Position numbers and translations under genes: made by a program
Assembly (NCBI GenBank): GCA_022606425.2
Contig: JAHDVF020001251.1
Span: 1,846,501 to 1,910,500, forward strand
Length of the DNA: 64,000 nucleotides
Reading direction: 5' to 3'
Source: Lepidostoma basale
Taxonomy: Eukaryota; Arthropoda; Insecta; Trichoptera; Lepidostomatidae
Notes under the pieces: generated by a model
What the model was told of the DNA's origin: nothing
Database searches by the model: none
The model's input: the letters and a program-made list of their open reading frames with translations, nothing else
Shown: positions 31,680-43,799 of the stretch, one piece after another
Position numbering within the stretch: position 1 is the stretch's first letter
Layout: every line of letters starts with the position of its first letter

Positions 31680-31910
31680 TCGTCGTTAAAAAGATATATT
31701 CAAGTAGTGTGAATGGAAAAAGAAGTCGAGAAAGACCAAGAAAGACATGGCATGCAGGACGTTCAAAAGACAAATATCCTTGACTTGAGGGAACTTGTCT
31801 TCCTAATTTCGAACCATCTCTCATGTGTTCCTGGTTTATTATTGTATATATTTTACCTATACGCAATAGATCCCTTAAACATTAGTTTTGTTTGTAATGT
31901 CTTCTTCTTC
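31680..31910 (+). pseudogene. RTE-A scrap followed by CR1-A 3' end
   Basis: 31683-31760: SSVNGKRSRERPRKTWH-type RTE-A codons. 31760-31910: CR1-A 3' UTR. Confidence 0.6.
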
Positions 31911-32140
31911 CTTGTTGTAGACCTATGTGGCCTATTCTAGTGCTGCTCCTCCTGTGAGGTAGACTCCCAGCTGTCCTTCCATTTTTAAGGAGGTCTTCCA
32001 CGAGGACGAGTCCCATGAGGCTGATTATGTAGTGCAATATAGGGGAGTCCGGTGGTGTCCATTCTTTGGACATGACCGTACCAGTCCCTTCTTCGCTGTC
32101 AGCTCCATCTTATTATATCCTCAACCTTATATATATCTCT
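31905..32140 (-). pseudogene. LINE-F 3' end
   Basis: Minus strand, starting with a GAA-type tail and the tacaacaag...taggccacatagg region; encodes [15 protein letters not shown]. Matches 43115-43300. Confidence 0.6.
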
Positions 32141-32141
32141 C

Positions 32142-32278
<137 letters not shown>

Positions 32279-32279
32279 A

Positions 32280-32699
32280 GGATATTGACAGTTGGTTGAG
32301 TGTGGTTTGGTCGCGGGCTTCTCCAATAAAACTGGAGTTTTTAGGCGTATAAGTGATTTTTTAAAAATGTTTATATGTTTAAAACAGTACTTTGTGGTTT
32401 GTTACCTCGTATACGTGTTGGGTGTGTCCTGTTGGATGAGCAAATTATAATATTGACCTTTGTTTAAAACATCGTCAACTAGTGGACAAAATTTATATAT
32501 AAATGATCCATGTGTGAATAATCCTGGCCAATACGCATCTTGCCATCCCAAAATAATATTTGATTGTGAAAATTTATACCTTTGTGCTGTTTTGGTGGTG
32601 AAAAATATAATTACATTGTTTATGTGAAGTGTTTTGACAGGTGCCAAATTGGTTTTCATAATTTTATTTTTCGAACGTTTATGTACATTTGTTCCGATG
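32280..32699. other. Unassigned interval
   Basis: An 85-codon minus ORF (32402-32659) has no family features I recognise. No repeat match. Confidence 0.3.
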
Positions 32700-32998
32700 T
32701 CTATTTGAAAAATTCTTTTGATTCATATTGAAGTGCTTGCTGGAAATTAAACTATTTAAAGTGCCTAACTAACTAAAATTTTATTAATATAACGGTGGTA
32801 GCGGAAGAAACAAACTTTTAATGAAAGTATATTATCTTAGAAAATAGGTTATGTGTTATAACTTTTTTATCTTTTTATGTGTTATATTTTGTTATTTTTA
32901 TTTTATGATTTATTTTATTTTATTTATTTATTTTATATAATTGAATTTTATTTAAGATATAGTTTGTAAATGATTTAGCATTTAAGTGTGTGCGGGTG

Positions 32999-35641
32999 AT
33001 GCCTACTGGTGGCGATGAGGTCCGCAACCCATCACACCGCATCTCCCGCAGGGGCGAACAGAGAAGGGTGGAGTGCCGCATCGGTACATGGAATATAAGG
33101 GGAGGTATGGAAGGAAAGTTGAATGAGATGTGTGCAGAAATGGATAAAAAGTGTTTAGATGTTTTATGTGTGACTGAATGTATGATGAAAGAGTGTGGTT
33201 CCTTGGAGCATGCGGATAAGCTTGTTCTGTGGTCGGGTGTGCCGAATGACCACAGAGCATGCCAAGGCGTGGCGGCGGTGCTAGCTCCAAGGATGGTAGA
33301 ATGTATGAAAGGTTATAAATGTGTTAGCCCAAGACTCATGTGGATTCGCTTCAAGATCGGGTTAACAAGAGTTTTCCTTTTAATTGGATACGCCCCTGGT
33401 AACAACGAAAATGAGGCGAGTAAAGATGAGTTTTGGGACAAAGTGAGAGAGACATTGGTGTGTAAGAGTGAAAACGAAAGATTGATAATAGCAGGTGATA
33501 TGAACGGTTGGGTGGGAATCCGTAGGAGTGGGTACGAGGAATGTCTGGGTACGTTTGGTGATAGACGAATAAATGATAATGGAAGGAGACTGCTTGAGTT
33601 GTGTATAGAATGGGGTCTCTTTGTATCAAATACCATCTTCGATCATAAGAGAATCCATCTCTATACTTGGGAAAGAGGATTTGAAAGGTCCATTATAGAT
33701 TACGTCATTGTAGACTCTAGATTACGGGCGGATACTGTTGATTCAAGGGTCTTCAGGGGAGCCGAACTGGAAACGGATCATTTTTTAGTAGTGGCAAAAG
33801 TGATCTTATTCCGGGGATGGCGAACCAGAAGAAGCAAAACAGTAGCCGCACCGACTAGAGTCAAAGTTGAAAAACTGCAAAACAATGACGTAAGAAATAA
33901 TTTCGTAAGAAAAGTGAAAGATAGATTGAGTGAGCGGGATGTAAGTGAGTTGAGTATTGACGAGACCTGGAAATACTTGAAGGAGAGTTTGTGTGAATCA
34001 GCGAAAGAATCGTGTGGTGTGTGTGTACAAGGAAGAAGGAAAGGGGATGCATGGTGGAATGATGACGTAAAGATTGCTGTTAAAGAGAAGAAAGATGCTT
34101 GGTTGAATATGTTGTCGATAAATAAGAATGACAGAGTTAAGTATGAAAGAGCAAAAGATTTGTATAAGGTATGCAAGAAGAGAGTGAAGTCGGTAGTGAA
34201 AGCGCGGAAAGAAAAGCTGAAGGAGGAAGAAGGGCTCAAAATGACAAACAACTTCCAAGCAAATTTAAAAATGTTTTGGAAAGAAGTTAAAAAAGCCCGA
34301 AATCCTCCTGATAGTGGATGTGTGAAAGCAATTTTAGACAACGAGGGAAGAATGTTAACGGAGAGTAAGATCATACAAGAAAGATGGATGGAATATTTTA
34401 AGGAGATGTATGGTGGTGATACAAGCGTGATCGAAAATATGACAGCTAGTGCGAGTGCGGGACCTATGAATGATAATATTGAAAAAATAAGTACGAATGA
34501 GATGAAAAGATCCGTGAGTGCAATGAAAAGTGGAAAAGCTGTTGGGTTTGATTGTATTGCCATAGACTTTATTAAAAGCGGTGGCGAAGTGGTTTCTACA
34601 TGGTTATGTAAGTTATTTAACCAGTGCTTGGAGGAGGGATATACGCCGCTAGACTGGAGGAGAGCAGTAATTATGCCCCTGTACAAAGGAAAAGGATCGC
34701 GTATGGAATGTGGAAACCACAGAGCTATTAGTCTTTTGAGTGTCGTTGGTAAAGTCTATGGCAGAATTTTAATAGAAAGAGTAAGAAAATTGACGAGTGA
34801 CAAAGTTTGGGATGTGCAAGGTGCCTTTATGAATGGCAGAGGATGTATGGATCAAATTTTTGGACTTCGTACATTGACAGAGAAGTTTCTGGCCAAAAAT
34901 CGCAAACTTTTCTGTGCATTTGTCGACTTACAAAAAGCATACGATTACGTTAATAGAGAAAAGTTGTGGAAAATATTGTCTGAATATGGAATAAGTACAA
35001 AACTGATCACGGCCATTAAGTCGCTATACACGGAAAGCACTGCTAGTGTCAGAGTAAATGGAGATCTTACAGCCTGGTTTGATATCAATAAAGGTGTCAA
35101 ACAAGGTTGCGTAATGTCCCCGTGGTTATTTAATCTGTATATGGACAATTGTATGAGAGAGCTGAAAGGGTTGGATGTAGGTGCCAAAATGAGCGGAGTG
35201 TCAGTAAGCTGTCTCTTGTATGCGGATGACGCTGTCCTACTTGCTGACAACGAGCATGAACTACAAGTCCTGGTGAATTGTATGTATGAGGTATGCATGC
35301 GAAATGATCTGATGATGAATGTTAATAAGTCCAAGGTAATGATTTTTGAAAAGGAAGAAACCACGACAGTCTGCAACATTAGCGTGAATGGTGAAAATTT
35401 GGAGCAAGTAGTTGAGTTTGTGTATTTAGGTAGTATGTTTACAAGAGATGGGAGAGTGGAGAGGGATATTGAAAGAAGGGTTGGGGCAGGCAACAAAGTG
35501 AATGGTGCACTTAAAGTTGTCATCGCAAACAAAAACCTATCCAAAAAGCTAGAATGGCAGTGCACAATGGTGTTCTTCTACCGACCCTCATGTATGGAAG
35601 CGAAGCATGGAACTGGCAAAGGAAGGATGAAAGTAGAATAA
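32999..35641 (+). CDS. RTE-A ORF: apurinic-type endonuclease and reverse transcriptase (frameshifted)
   Basis: Would nick target DNA and copy element RNA at the nick. I take the ATG at 32999 because it is the start conserved in RTE-A-mini; an upstream GTG at 32990 only extends the frame. In order: endonuclease with GTWNIRGG (about residues 29-36), DMNGWVG (Asp/Asn pair, ~168), a YTWERGFERSIIDYVIVDSR block (~225-245) and ETDHF (catalytic His region). A basic linker follows, then RT with IMPLYKGKGSRMECGNHRAI, FVDLQKAYDYVN (first catalytic Asp), KQGCVMSPWLFNLYMD and YADDAVLLAD (~741-750). After 35543-35547, an A-run one base shorter than in the copy at 46538, the frame is wrong and stops at 35641. 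All RT motifs precede the break. Confidence 0.85.
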   Translation: MPTGGDEVRNPSHRISRRGEQRRVECRIGTWNIRGGMEGKLNEMCAEMDKKCLDVLCVTECMMKECGSLEHADKLVLWSGVPNDHRACQGVAAVLAPRMVECMKGYKCVSPRLMWIRFKIGLTRVFLLIGYAPGNNENEASKDEFWDKVRETLVCKSENERLIIAGDMNGWVGIRRSGYEECLGTFGDRRINDNGRRLLELCIEWGLFVSNTIFDHKRIHLYTWERGFERSIIDYVIVDSRLRADTVDSRVFRGAELETDHFLVVAKVILFRGWRTRRSKTVAAPTRVKVEKLQNNDVRNNFVRKVKDRLSERDVSELSIDETWKYLKESLCESAKESCGVCVQGRRKGDAWWNDDVKIAVKEKKDAWLNMLSINKNDRVKYERAKDLYKVCKKRVKSVVKARKEKLKEEEGLKMTNNFQANLKMFWKEVKKARNPPDSGCVKAILDNEGRMLTESKIIQERWMEYFKEMYGGDTSVIENMTASASAGPMNDNIEKISTNEMKRSVSAMKSGKAVGFDCIAIDFIKSGGEVVSTWLCKLFNQCLEEGYTPLDWRRAVIMPLYKGKGSRMECGNHRAISLLSVVGKVYGRILIERVRKLTSDKVWDVQGAFMNGRGCMDQIFGLRTLTEKFLAKNRKLFCAFVDLQKAYDYVNREKLWKILSEYGISTKLITAIKSLYTESTASVRVNGDLTAWFDINKGVKQGCVMSPWLFNLYMDNCMRELKGLDVGAKMSGVSVSCLLYADDAVLLADNEHELQVLVNCMYEVCMRNDLMMNVNKSKVMIFEKEETTTVCNISVNGENLEQVVEFVYLGSMFTRDGRVERDIERRVGAGNKVNGALKVVIANKNLSKKLEWQCTMVFFYRPSCMEAKHGTGKGRMKVE

Positions 35642-36048
35642 ATGCAGTAGAAATGAGATCTCTTAGACGAATGTGTGGATATTCTGTGTATGATAGAGTG
35701 TCGAATGAAAATATAAGAAGTGAATGCGGTGCGAATGATGGTGTCATGAACAAAATAATGAAAGGATCATTAAGATGGTTTGGACATATGGAAAGAATGA
35801 ATGAAGAAAGAATGGTAAAAAAATTATATGTTAATGATGTAAATGGTACCAGAAATAGAGGAAGACCAAGGAAAACGTGGCACGATCAAATAAATCAAAT
35901 ATTGAATGTCGGCCATGTGAGGAGTCAGAGAAATCGACGCGCGTGCATGACACGATGTATGAATGTTGAGGAAGCGAGAGAAATATGTCAGGAAAGAAAG
36001 GTGTGGCAGTCCATTCTTTCTGCCTACCCCTTCGGGGAGACGGCGTGA
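35548..36048 (+). pseudogene. RTE-A ORF C-terminal part in the shifted frame
   Basis: Continues the protein in a different frame: [76 protein letters not shown] and final SAYPFGETA. It is the C-terminal nucleic-acid-binding-like region shared by RTE-type ORFs. The stop lies 3 nt before the tail region, and the last codons form the conserved hairpin. Confidence 0.85.
36021..36046 (+). promoter_or_regulatory. RTE-A 3'-terminal RNA hairpin
   Basis: Inner stem cccc/ggg closes a UUCG loop (36027-36037). Outer GCC/GGC pair at 36022-36024 and 36042-36044. It lies inside the last codons. The likely role is recognition by the RT at first-strand priming (inference). Confidence 0.6.
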
Positions 36049-36067
36049 TGGTTAGTTAGTTAGTTAG

Positions 36068-36570
<503 letters not shown>

Positions 36571-36575
36571 TAATT

Positions 36576-37105
36576 TAAGTGTTCCTCATGTTAAATAGAA
36601 GTTAAATAGCGCATGCGCTGCCCAACAATGTTGCCAGGCGTATATTTGATAAGCGGTTCTTAATAATTTGTAAAATATCGGGGTAAGTTGCATTATTTCG
36701 CAACAACCCAGTTTAATATATGTTCACCCAAAGCGTTTTACTTGAAAGGCATTTAAAATTCTTCCATTATGATCCAAGTTCAAGAACACGAAAACTGTGT
36801 TTAAATTTATAGCTAAATAATCTAATAACGTTTAAGTACTCGTTTAGGAGGCCTTATCAGATTGCATTGTGCACGATATTTATTTTATTACAAGAAACAG
36901 ACTAGCGAAGTGAATGCTATTGTGGAATGGTTTGATTTTTTTGTACCATGGTTTGTAACTGTTTGAGCAAACACCGATTAGTAACTCCGATATTAAAATT
37001 ACATCATCTTAAGTAGAAACTACCGCTCCACTGAAGACAACATTACTTGGGGGTAACCACGTGCACAGTGGCGTGCATCTAACTAAAAAATCCATTCCTC
37101 TGCTC
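36576..37105. other. Unassigned AT-rich interval
   Basis: No repeat match or ORF seen. Confidence 0.35.
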
Positions 37106-37109
37106 ATTT

Positions 37110-37365
37110 AATCAAATTATTTTTGTTAAATCGCTCTTTACATCACGACAGCATGAGCCAAATCGATGTAAAGGGTATTATAGTTATCATAGTGATTCTC
37201 GTGACATGTGATAGGTAGCTAATCTATCGCCATTTTATTGTCACGTGAATTCTTCACCAGACCAAAGATAGTGTGACAATCACACTGCCCCCGCCGGGAA
37301 TCGAACCCGGAACCTTCGGGGTGGCAGTCAATGCACTTACCACTCGGCCACGAAGGTCGTCGAAT
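37110..37365 (-). mobile_element. SINE-1 copy, near complete
   Basis: Minus strand. B box complement at 37297-37307, A box at about 37337-37350, body to about 37110. Same body as 47060-47287. Confidence 0.8.
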
Positions 37366-37386
37366 TAAATCAAATCAGTTTATTAT

Positions 37387-37540
37387 TCAAAGATAACTAA
37401 CTAACTAATTAACCATCACGCCATTTCCCCGGAGGGGTAGGCAGAGAGGATGGATCGCTACAATGCTCTGTCCTGGCATACCTTCCGGGTTTCCTCTACA
37501 TTCATACATCGTACCATGCACGCACGTCGATTATTCCGTT
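37387..37540 (-). pseudogene. RTE-A 3' end
   Basis: Tail 37397-37413, loop UCCG near 37428. Confidence 0.7.
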
Positions 37541-37554
37541 ATTCAAAGATATTC

Positions 37555-37795
37555 CAAAAAATAGAAATACAGGTATATCGACTGAAGCAAAGATGGCAGT
37601 GCACAATGGAGTCCTAGTCCCGACCCGTATGTATGGAAGTGAAGCTTGGAGTTGGCAGAAGTTGGATGAAAGTAGGATAAATGCCGTAGAAATTAGGTCA
37701 CTAAGAAGAATGTGCATAAAAACGATGTATGATAGAATATCTAATGATGAAGTAAGAAAGGAATGTAAAGCGGATGAATGCGTAAAGATGACCAT
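37555..37795 (+). pseudogene. RTE-A C-terminal fragment
   Basis: AVHNGVLVPTRMYGSEAWSW, MYDRISNDEVRKECKADEC. Head-to-head with the previous copy. Confidence 0.7.
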
Positions 37796-38149
37796 TCGGA
37801 ATAAAAAGATGAATACCCTCAAAGATGACGCAATTCTCAAAGAATTCCTTGATTCATTCTATCCTATAAGTTATGATGGTTCGCACACAAATTTAAGTAC
37901 TTTTCACAAACATGTTTTAGACCGCAGACGTCCTTCCGCAATGTAGAAATTTTAACAAAAGAAAGAGAAAAAATCGTTATTTATTTATTTAATTACCATT
38001 ATTTATTTATTGAAAGGGGGGATAGGAGGAGTTGTAAAATTTGTAAATGTGTGAAAATACAATGTTTAAAAAAATTCAAATGTTAATCTTTAGTGTTGTT
38101 GTTGTTGTTTTTTTTTTTTTTTAATAAATTTAATTATTGTTAATAGAAG

Positions 38150-38876
<727 letters not shown>

Positions 38877-39137
38877 TCTGAGTACGTTAGAAAGGAATGT
38901 AGAGCGGAAGAAGGTTTTATGAAAAAAATTATGAATAGATCGCTGGATGGAAAAATAATGGTATACGTTAATGATATAAATGGAGTAGGTACGGAGTCGA
39001 GGCAGACCGAGGAAAACATGGCATGACCATTTTATCAAATTTTAAATATTGGTCATGTAAGAAGTCGAAAGAATCGACGTGCGTATATGACTCGCTGTAT
39101 GACCCCTGCGGGAAACGGCGTGATGGTTTGTTTCAAA
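38877..39137 (+). pseudogene. RTE-A 3' end, GTTT-type
   Basis: Decayed, with deletions. Loop UGCG at 39107-39115, then ggtttgtttc. Confidence 0.65.
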
Positions 39138-39139
39138 AT

Positions 39140-39582
39140 TTGTAACCTTGGAGAAGCTCCCGCGGGAGCGAAACCGGTTGATTCGATAAAACAAAATAAA
39201 TTGATGTAAAACCAGTATAAAAGATTTTTTAATATTTTTTTTTCATTTCCCCGAAGCCTTGAATTATCGTTAATTCGTAAATTATAAGTAGAAGACATAT
39301 TTTCATTAAAAACACAGGTGTATTTCGTAATCTGAATCAAAATAAGGTGTTTTTGCGTATGCTTCTATTATGTGTTTTCGCCTTCAATGAATGCTATTGC
39401 GGAAAAATGCGGTGTCGTCATCTGTTCTAGGAACTAAGGAACCAAATCATAACAAACATCTTTACCATTTTACCGTCGAAAAGTAATATATTAGCCGACT
39501 TGGGTCAAATAATAATTATAATGTTTCCAATGTTAATATTTAAAAAATTTAAAGTTTTTATAAACATACTCGTAATTCAAAG
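39140..39582. other. Unassigned AT-rich interval
   Basis: No feature recognised. Confidence 0.35.
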
Positions 39583-39712
39583 ATTAATTGTATCTCAATA
39601 GAGACGAAGATGCAAATTGGAAACAGAATCTGGTGATCGACGTGTTTACAGGACTTATGACCTGTCATTGGTTGGGTTAAGCGCACGCTTTATGTAATAC
39701 AACATTCCCCGT
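39583..39712 (+). repeat. Repeat Q fragment
   Basis: First ~125 bp of Q in plus orientation, joined to LINE-G. Confidence 0.65.
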
Positions 39713-40130
39713 ATGGATGTGAGACTTGGAAATCTACCTCGGACGTTATTGGAACACTCCAGGTGTTTATAAATAGGTACCTTCGCTCAATATTCAAGAT
39801 CTATTAGCCCCGAACAGTGTCAAATGCCGTCCGGACTATGGCAGGCGAATAGCCAATTAGAAAACGCTAGACGTAAATGGCAATGGATCGGTCACACTCT
39901 GAGACGGAACCCAGCCTGCATCGCTCAGGGCGCACTATACTGGTCCTCTATAAAGGGGAAAGAGAAAGCGATGCAGACCTAGAGCCATCTGAAGAAGAGC
40001 CCTGCAGGACGAGGTTAAGGCAGCAGGCCTCACTTGGGATGATGTTAGGCATCAGGCATGCGATAGAGTCGGGTGGAGAAGGTTCCTTGAGGCCCTATGC
40101 ACCACGGAGGTGTGACAGGACAAAAAAAGA
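39713..40130 (+). pseudogene. LINE-G ORF C-terminal fragment
   Basis: YGCETWKSTSDVIGTLQVFI, KWQWIGHTLRRNPACIAQGA in a shifted frame, then EVKAAGLTWDDVRHQACDRV and WRRFLEALCTTEV. Ends in an A/G-rich tail. Several frame breaks. Confidence 0.75.
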
Positions 40131-40139
40131 AGAATATTG

Positions 40140-40538
40140 GCTATCCAACAGTATGTTTAAAAATATCTTCATTGGCCCAAGCTTGTTGAAAACGTTGAAA
40201 TAATTCTTGGTTCGTGTCCAGACGGCATAGCAAAGCAGACTTTAAAAACAGCCGTCTGATTTCGGTATTAGGTTTTTTGTTCGTCAGATACCTGTTGTAT
40301 ATAAAAAAAAAGAAAAAATGAAAGTGACGTTCTTAGTTTTCAGGTCATATCATTACCATGGGTACTGCAAGAAAATAAGTTGTCTATTTCTTGCAAAGGA
40401 GAGTTGCTTTGGGTGAAACTTACAGATGTTGGTAACGCTGTGTGTCTAATTAATATGATGAAAAACATCTGTTTTCTAGACAGGCTTGGAGTGAAAAAGC
40501 ATAATAAGTGAGATAATGTCAGATGGAGAATGAACTCT
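40140..40538. other. Unassigned interval
   Basis: No match to the window's families. Decayed-looking. Confidence 0.3.
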
Positions 40539-40539
40539 A

Positions 40540-40600
40540 GCCAGGGATGGCGAACCTTTGACACGCATGTCACTGCGGAGAATGATAAAATTAACCGAAA
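40540..40600 (+). mobile_element. Possible hAT terminal fragment
   Basis: ccagggatggcgaacctttg resembles hAT-type termini. Only one end present. Confidence 0.3.
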
Positions 40601-40604
40601 AATC

Positions 40605-41058
40605 AAATCAAATCTAATCTGGTCTAATGTTTGGCATATACGAGTAGATAGGAGTGTGAATTCTCTATGCGGCTTCTAACAATGCGCTAATGGCGGGGTA
40701 GCCTTTCACATTGAGTTAAAAAGATGTTCGGCTTAATGCTTAATAAACATAAATCTCCATAGATGGCATTAGTATGTAGATTATAAATAGAGTAATCTTA
40801 AAAAGATTAACATATGTAATCAAAATCTTCATAGATGGCAACATTGAAACTGACATGTGAAATCTGGCATAGGATTTTAACATATATACAACTTTAAAAA
40901 AATTGTCAGACATGGTCATAAAGAAAGGTGGAATGGGGAATGTTGTAACATAAAGCGTGCGCTTAACCCAACCAATGACAGGTCATAAGTCCTGTAAACA
41001 CCTTGATCAACCATATTCAGTTTCCAATTTGCATCTTCGTCTCTATTGAGATACAATT
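40605..41058 (-). repeat. Repeat Q, near full-length
   Basis: Closely matches 22895-23346, including the ggcttctaacaatgcgctaa and catagatggc words. Confidence 0.7.
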
Positions 41059-41069
41059 AAATCACGAAT

Positions 41070-41146
41070 CTAATTAGTTTATTTTCTCAAAAGATATTAC
41101 AAACAATTATTAAAGTTTAAGACATCTATTGAGAACATGTAAAATA
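41070..41146 (-). pseudogene. CR1-A 3' UTR scrap
   Basis: Minus-strand tail-proximal piece. Confidence 0.5.
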
Positions 41147-41149
41147 TCT

Positions 41150-41880
41150 TCTTCTTCTTCAAGTGCCCTGTCGGGTCCCCCTAACGTTGGCGATCACCTC
41201 AGCGAACCTGTCCATGTCCTGTACCGCTCGGAACAGTTCCTCCAAACTTCGGATGCCGGTCCACTCCCTCACGTTTCGCAGCCAGGACATTTGTCTCCTA
41301 CCGGACCCTCGGCTTCTCTCAATTTTCCTTTTCAATATCAGTTGGAGAAGGTGGTACTTTTCCCCACGCAGTACATGACCCAGATGTGAAATCTTCCGAA
41401 CCTTGATAGTTGACAACAGCTCCCTGTCAACTCTAGCTCGCCTCAGGACTTCGGTATTGGTAACCATGTCTGTCCAGGGAATTCTGAGCATTCGGCGATG
41501 GAGCCACATTTCAAATGCTTCCAGTCTGTTCATTGAGTTGACTTTCAAGGTCCACGTTTCATATCCATACAATGAAACAGACCACAAATAGCATTTGATC
41601 ATTCTCTGGCGGAGTTTCAAGTTTATGTTAACATTGCAGAAGAGTGATTTAATTTTATTAAACTCTTGCTGCCTCAATTCTGCATTATATCTCTACATCT
41701 GGGTCAAGAGATTGCGTTAGTATGCTACCTAGGTATTTCATTTTTTCCACCCTTTCAACGTTACGGCCGTTCAAATGCAATACTGATCCACTGTAGTCAA
41801 GCCGTCCGAATGTCATCTATTTGGTTTTTCTGACATTTATTGTTAGCCCCAATCTTTCACCAGATTCGGTTATGGATTAA
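41150..41880 (-). pseudogene. LINE-C ORF, longest copy
   Basis: 172 open codons on the minus strand (41677-41159): FCNVNINLKLRQRMIKCYLW, MNRLEAFEMWLHRRMLRIPW, ATNTEVLRRARVDREL-type, SHLGHVLRGEKYHLLQLIL and VIANVRGTRQGT. Ends in a (GAA)n tail at 41148-41160. Upstream (41700-41880) is the decayed RT thumb region. Confidence 0.8.
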
Positions 41881-41884
41881 TTGT

Positions 41885-42245
41885 TCCAAATTATACGAGT
41901 ATACCATGAATTATTTAATTATCATCAAATATACAACTAATATCGCACAAAGTTCTTAGCCTTCCTAAATCTCGATTGAACGAGCTGAATTTGACAGGTT
42001 GTATATGATTATATATTTGTGTCACATAAGGTTAAGTTCGATTTTTAAATATGAAAGATAATATCATACTTATAGAAGGTTCCTACCGTGGGTAAAGTGC
42101 AATGACTAACCACCATGTTATCAGTAAGAGATATGAATTATAACCTGCCAGTGACTGAATCTCATGAAATGATACAATACATTTACCACACAAGTCCACA
42201 CCCAGAAACTAGAACTTTTCCACCTGTTTCACGCTTTCCTCTGGA
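41885..42245. other. Unassigned AT-rich interval
   Basis: No feature recognised. Confidence 0.35.
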
Positions 42246-42249
42246 ACTT

Positions 42250-42985
42250 GAGAGAATAGCATGTTATTGATGTAAGAAGAATTGGACTAAACTGGGCAGC
42301 TTTCGGAAACATGAGTTACATCCTTAAAAACCGGAAAATACCGATCAACCTGAAACGAAAAGTCTACGAAGCCTGCGTTCTGCCAGTTGGTACTCATGGT
42401 CTTGAAACTGTTACATTGTCCAAACAAAGTGCCGAGAAACTACGAGTGACCCAAAGAGCCATGTTAGGAATAAGCCTAAGAGACAGAGTCAGAAACGATA
42501 CGGTGAGAGAAAAAACAAAAGCACTGACATCATCCACCGGGTGGCGACTCTAAAATGGCAATGGGCAGGTCACGTAGCCAGAAGCTCAGATGATAAGTGG
42601 ACAAGAAGACTGCTGACTTGGAGACCGTGGACGGCAAAGAGAAAAGCAGGGCGACCGCAACTACGGTGGAAGGATGATCTGAACAGACACGTCGGAATAA
42701 CCTGGATGCAGTCTGCACAGGACAGAGTGACATGGAAGCGAATGGAGGAGGCCTTTGTCCAGGAGTGGACGGGAATTGAAAGAGGAAGAAAGAAAGAAAG
42801 AATATGTGGGTACCGTTAGAAGAAAAAAGAAGCATCAGTCTATCCCAAAAAAGATGGTGATGACCCAATTCCAGTAGGGGGAAGAAGATGGATAAAAGTC
42901 ACACAGGATAGAAAAAAATGGAGATCGTTTGAAGAGGCCTGGAGATCCAGCACTGGAGAAATGGCTAAGGAAGAAGAAGAATACA
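42250..42985 (+). pseudogene. LINE-D ORF C-terminal fragment
   Basis: SYILKNRKIPINLKRKVYEA, VTQRAMLGISLRDRVRND, then after a frameshift ATLKWQWAGHVARSSDDKWT, KAGRPQLRWKDDL and EEAWRSSTGEMAKEEEE-like tail. Confidence 0.75.
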
Positions 42986-43094
42986 TTTTTGCTACTGATG
43001 TAGTCATGTTGTCAAAAGCCGACCCCAAATAGTGGGAAATGGCCAGGGAAAGATAGAGAAAATATAGTAATGTTGTATTTTTGACTAATAAGAT

Positions 43095-43790
43095 AGAATG
43101 CGTTCAAAAGTCATTCTTGTTGTAGACCTATGTGGTCTGTTGTCCAGAGTGTTGCTCCTCCTGTGAGGTAGACTCCCAGCTGTCCTTCTATCTTTTAGGA
43201 GGTCTTCCACGAGGAGTCCCATGAGGCTGATTATATAGTGCAATATAGGGAAGTCTGGTGGTGTCCGTTCTTTGAACATGAACGTACCAGTCTCAACCTC
43301 AGTATCCTCAACCTCACATATCTCTCTAATTGTGGTGTTCCTCACGCGATCTCTCACTATCTTGCCTGCTATCATCCTCAGTGTCTTCATCTCGGAAGTC
43401 CTCAAAACTTGTTTAATCCTTATTGTCTCTCCCCTTGCTTCGACGCCGTATGTTATTATTGGTCTAACGCGTGCTTTATAGATTCCCATCTTACTTTTAA
43501 TGGCCATGTATTTGTTTTTCCATATTGTGGATCTTAGAGCGCCAGAGATTGCAGCTGCCTTGTTTACTTGGGATTGTATTTCTTCCTGTTCCGTTCTAAA
43601 GTGGATACACTTTTTCTCGGTCTCGGCAAATATAACAGTTTCGTCGGCAAAACAGACAATGTCTATGATCTTCTCTGCCAGTCCTGTGTATCCTTTATTC
43701 AGTGTTTTAATTTCCTCCACTATCCCATTTATTATAATGCAATGGACTCTATCGCCTTGTCTGATATGAGAGTTGACCATCTACTCTAAT
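43095..43790 (-). pseudogene. LINE-F, longest copy
   Basis: 231 open codons on the minus strand: GDRVHCIIINGIVEEIKTLN, CFADETVIFAETEKK (a diverged RT palm with a FADE box), AISGALRSTIWKNKYMAIKS, KTLRMIAGKIVRDRVRNTTI. A deletion removes the RRYW region before the 3' end. Probably dead. Confidence 0.75.
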
Positions 43791-43799
43791 TTACGTGAC

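Noticed and set aside
32402..32659. 85-codon minus ORF before RTE-A
   Set aside because: No recognisable motif, repeat match, or splice or start support.
32990..32998. GTG at 32990 as the RTE-A start
   Set aside because: The ATG at 32999 is conserved in the RTE-A-mini copies (gagatgcct...) and is the normal eukaryotic start. GTG only extends the frame.
33778..34686. 302-codon minus ORF opposite RTE-A
   Set aside because: Shadow of the codon bias of the sense ORF. No family features, and it ends inside the RT domain.
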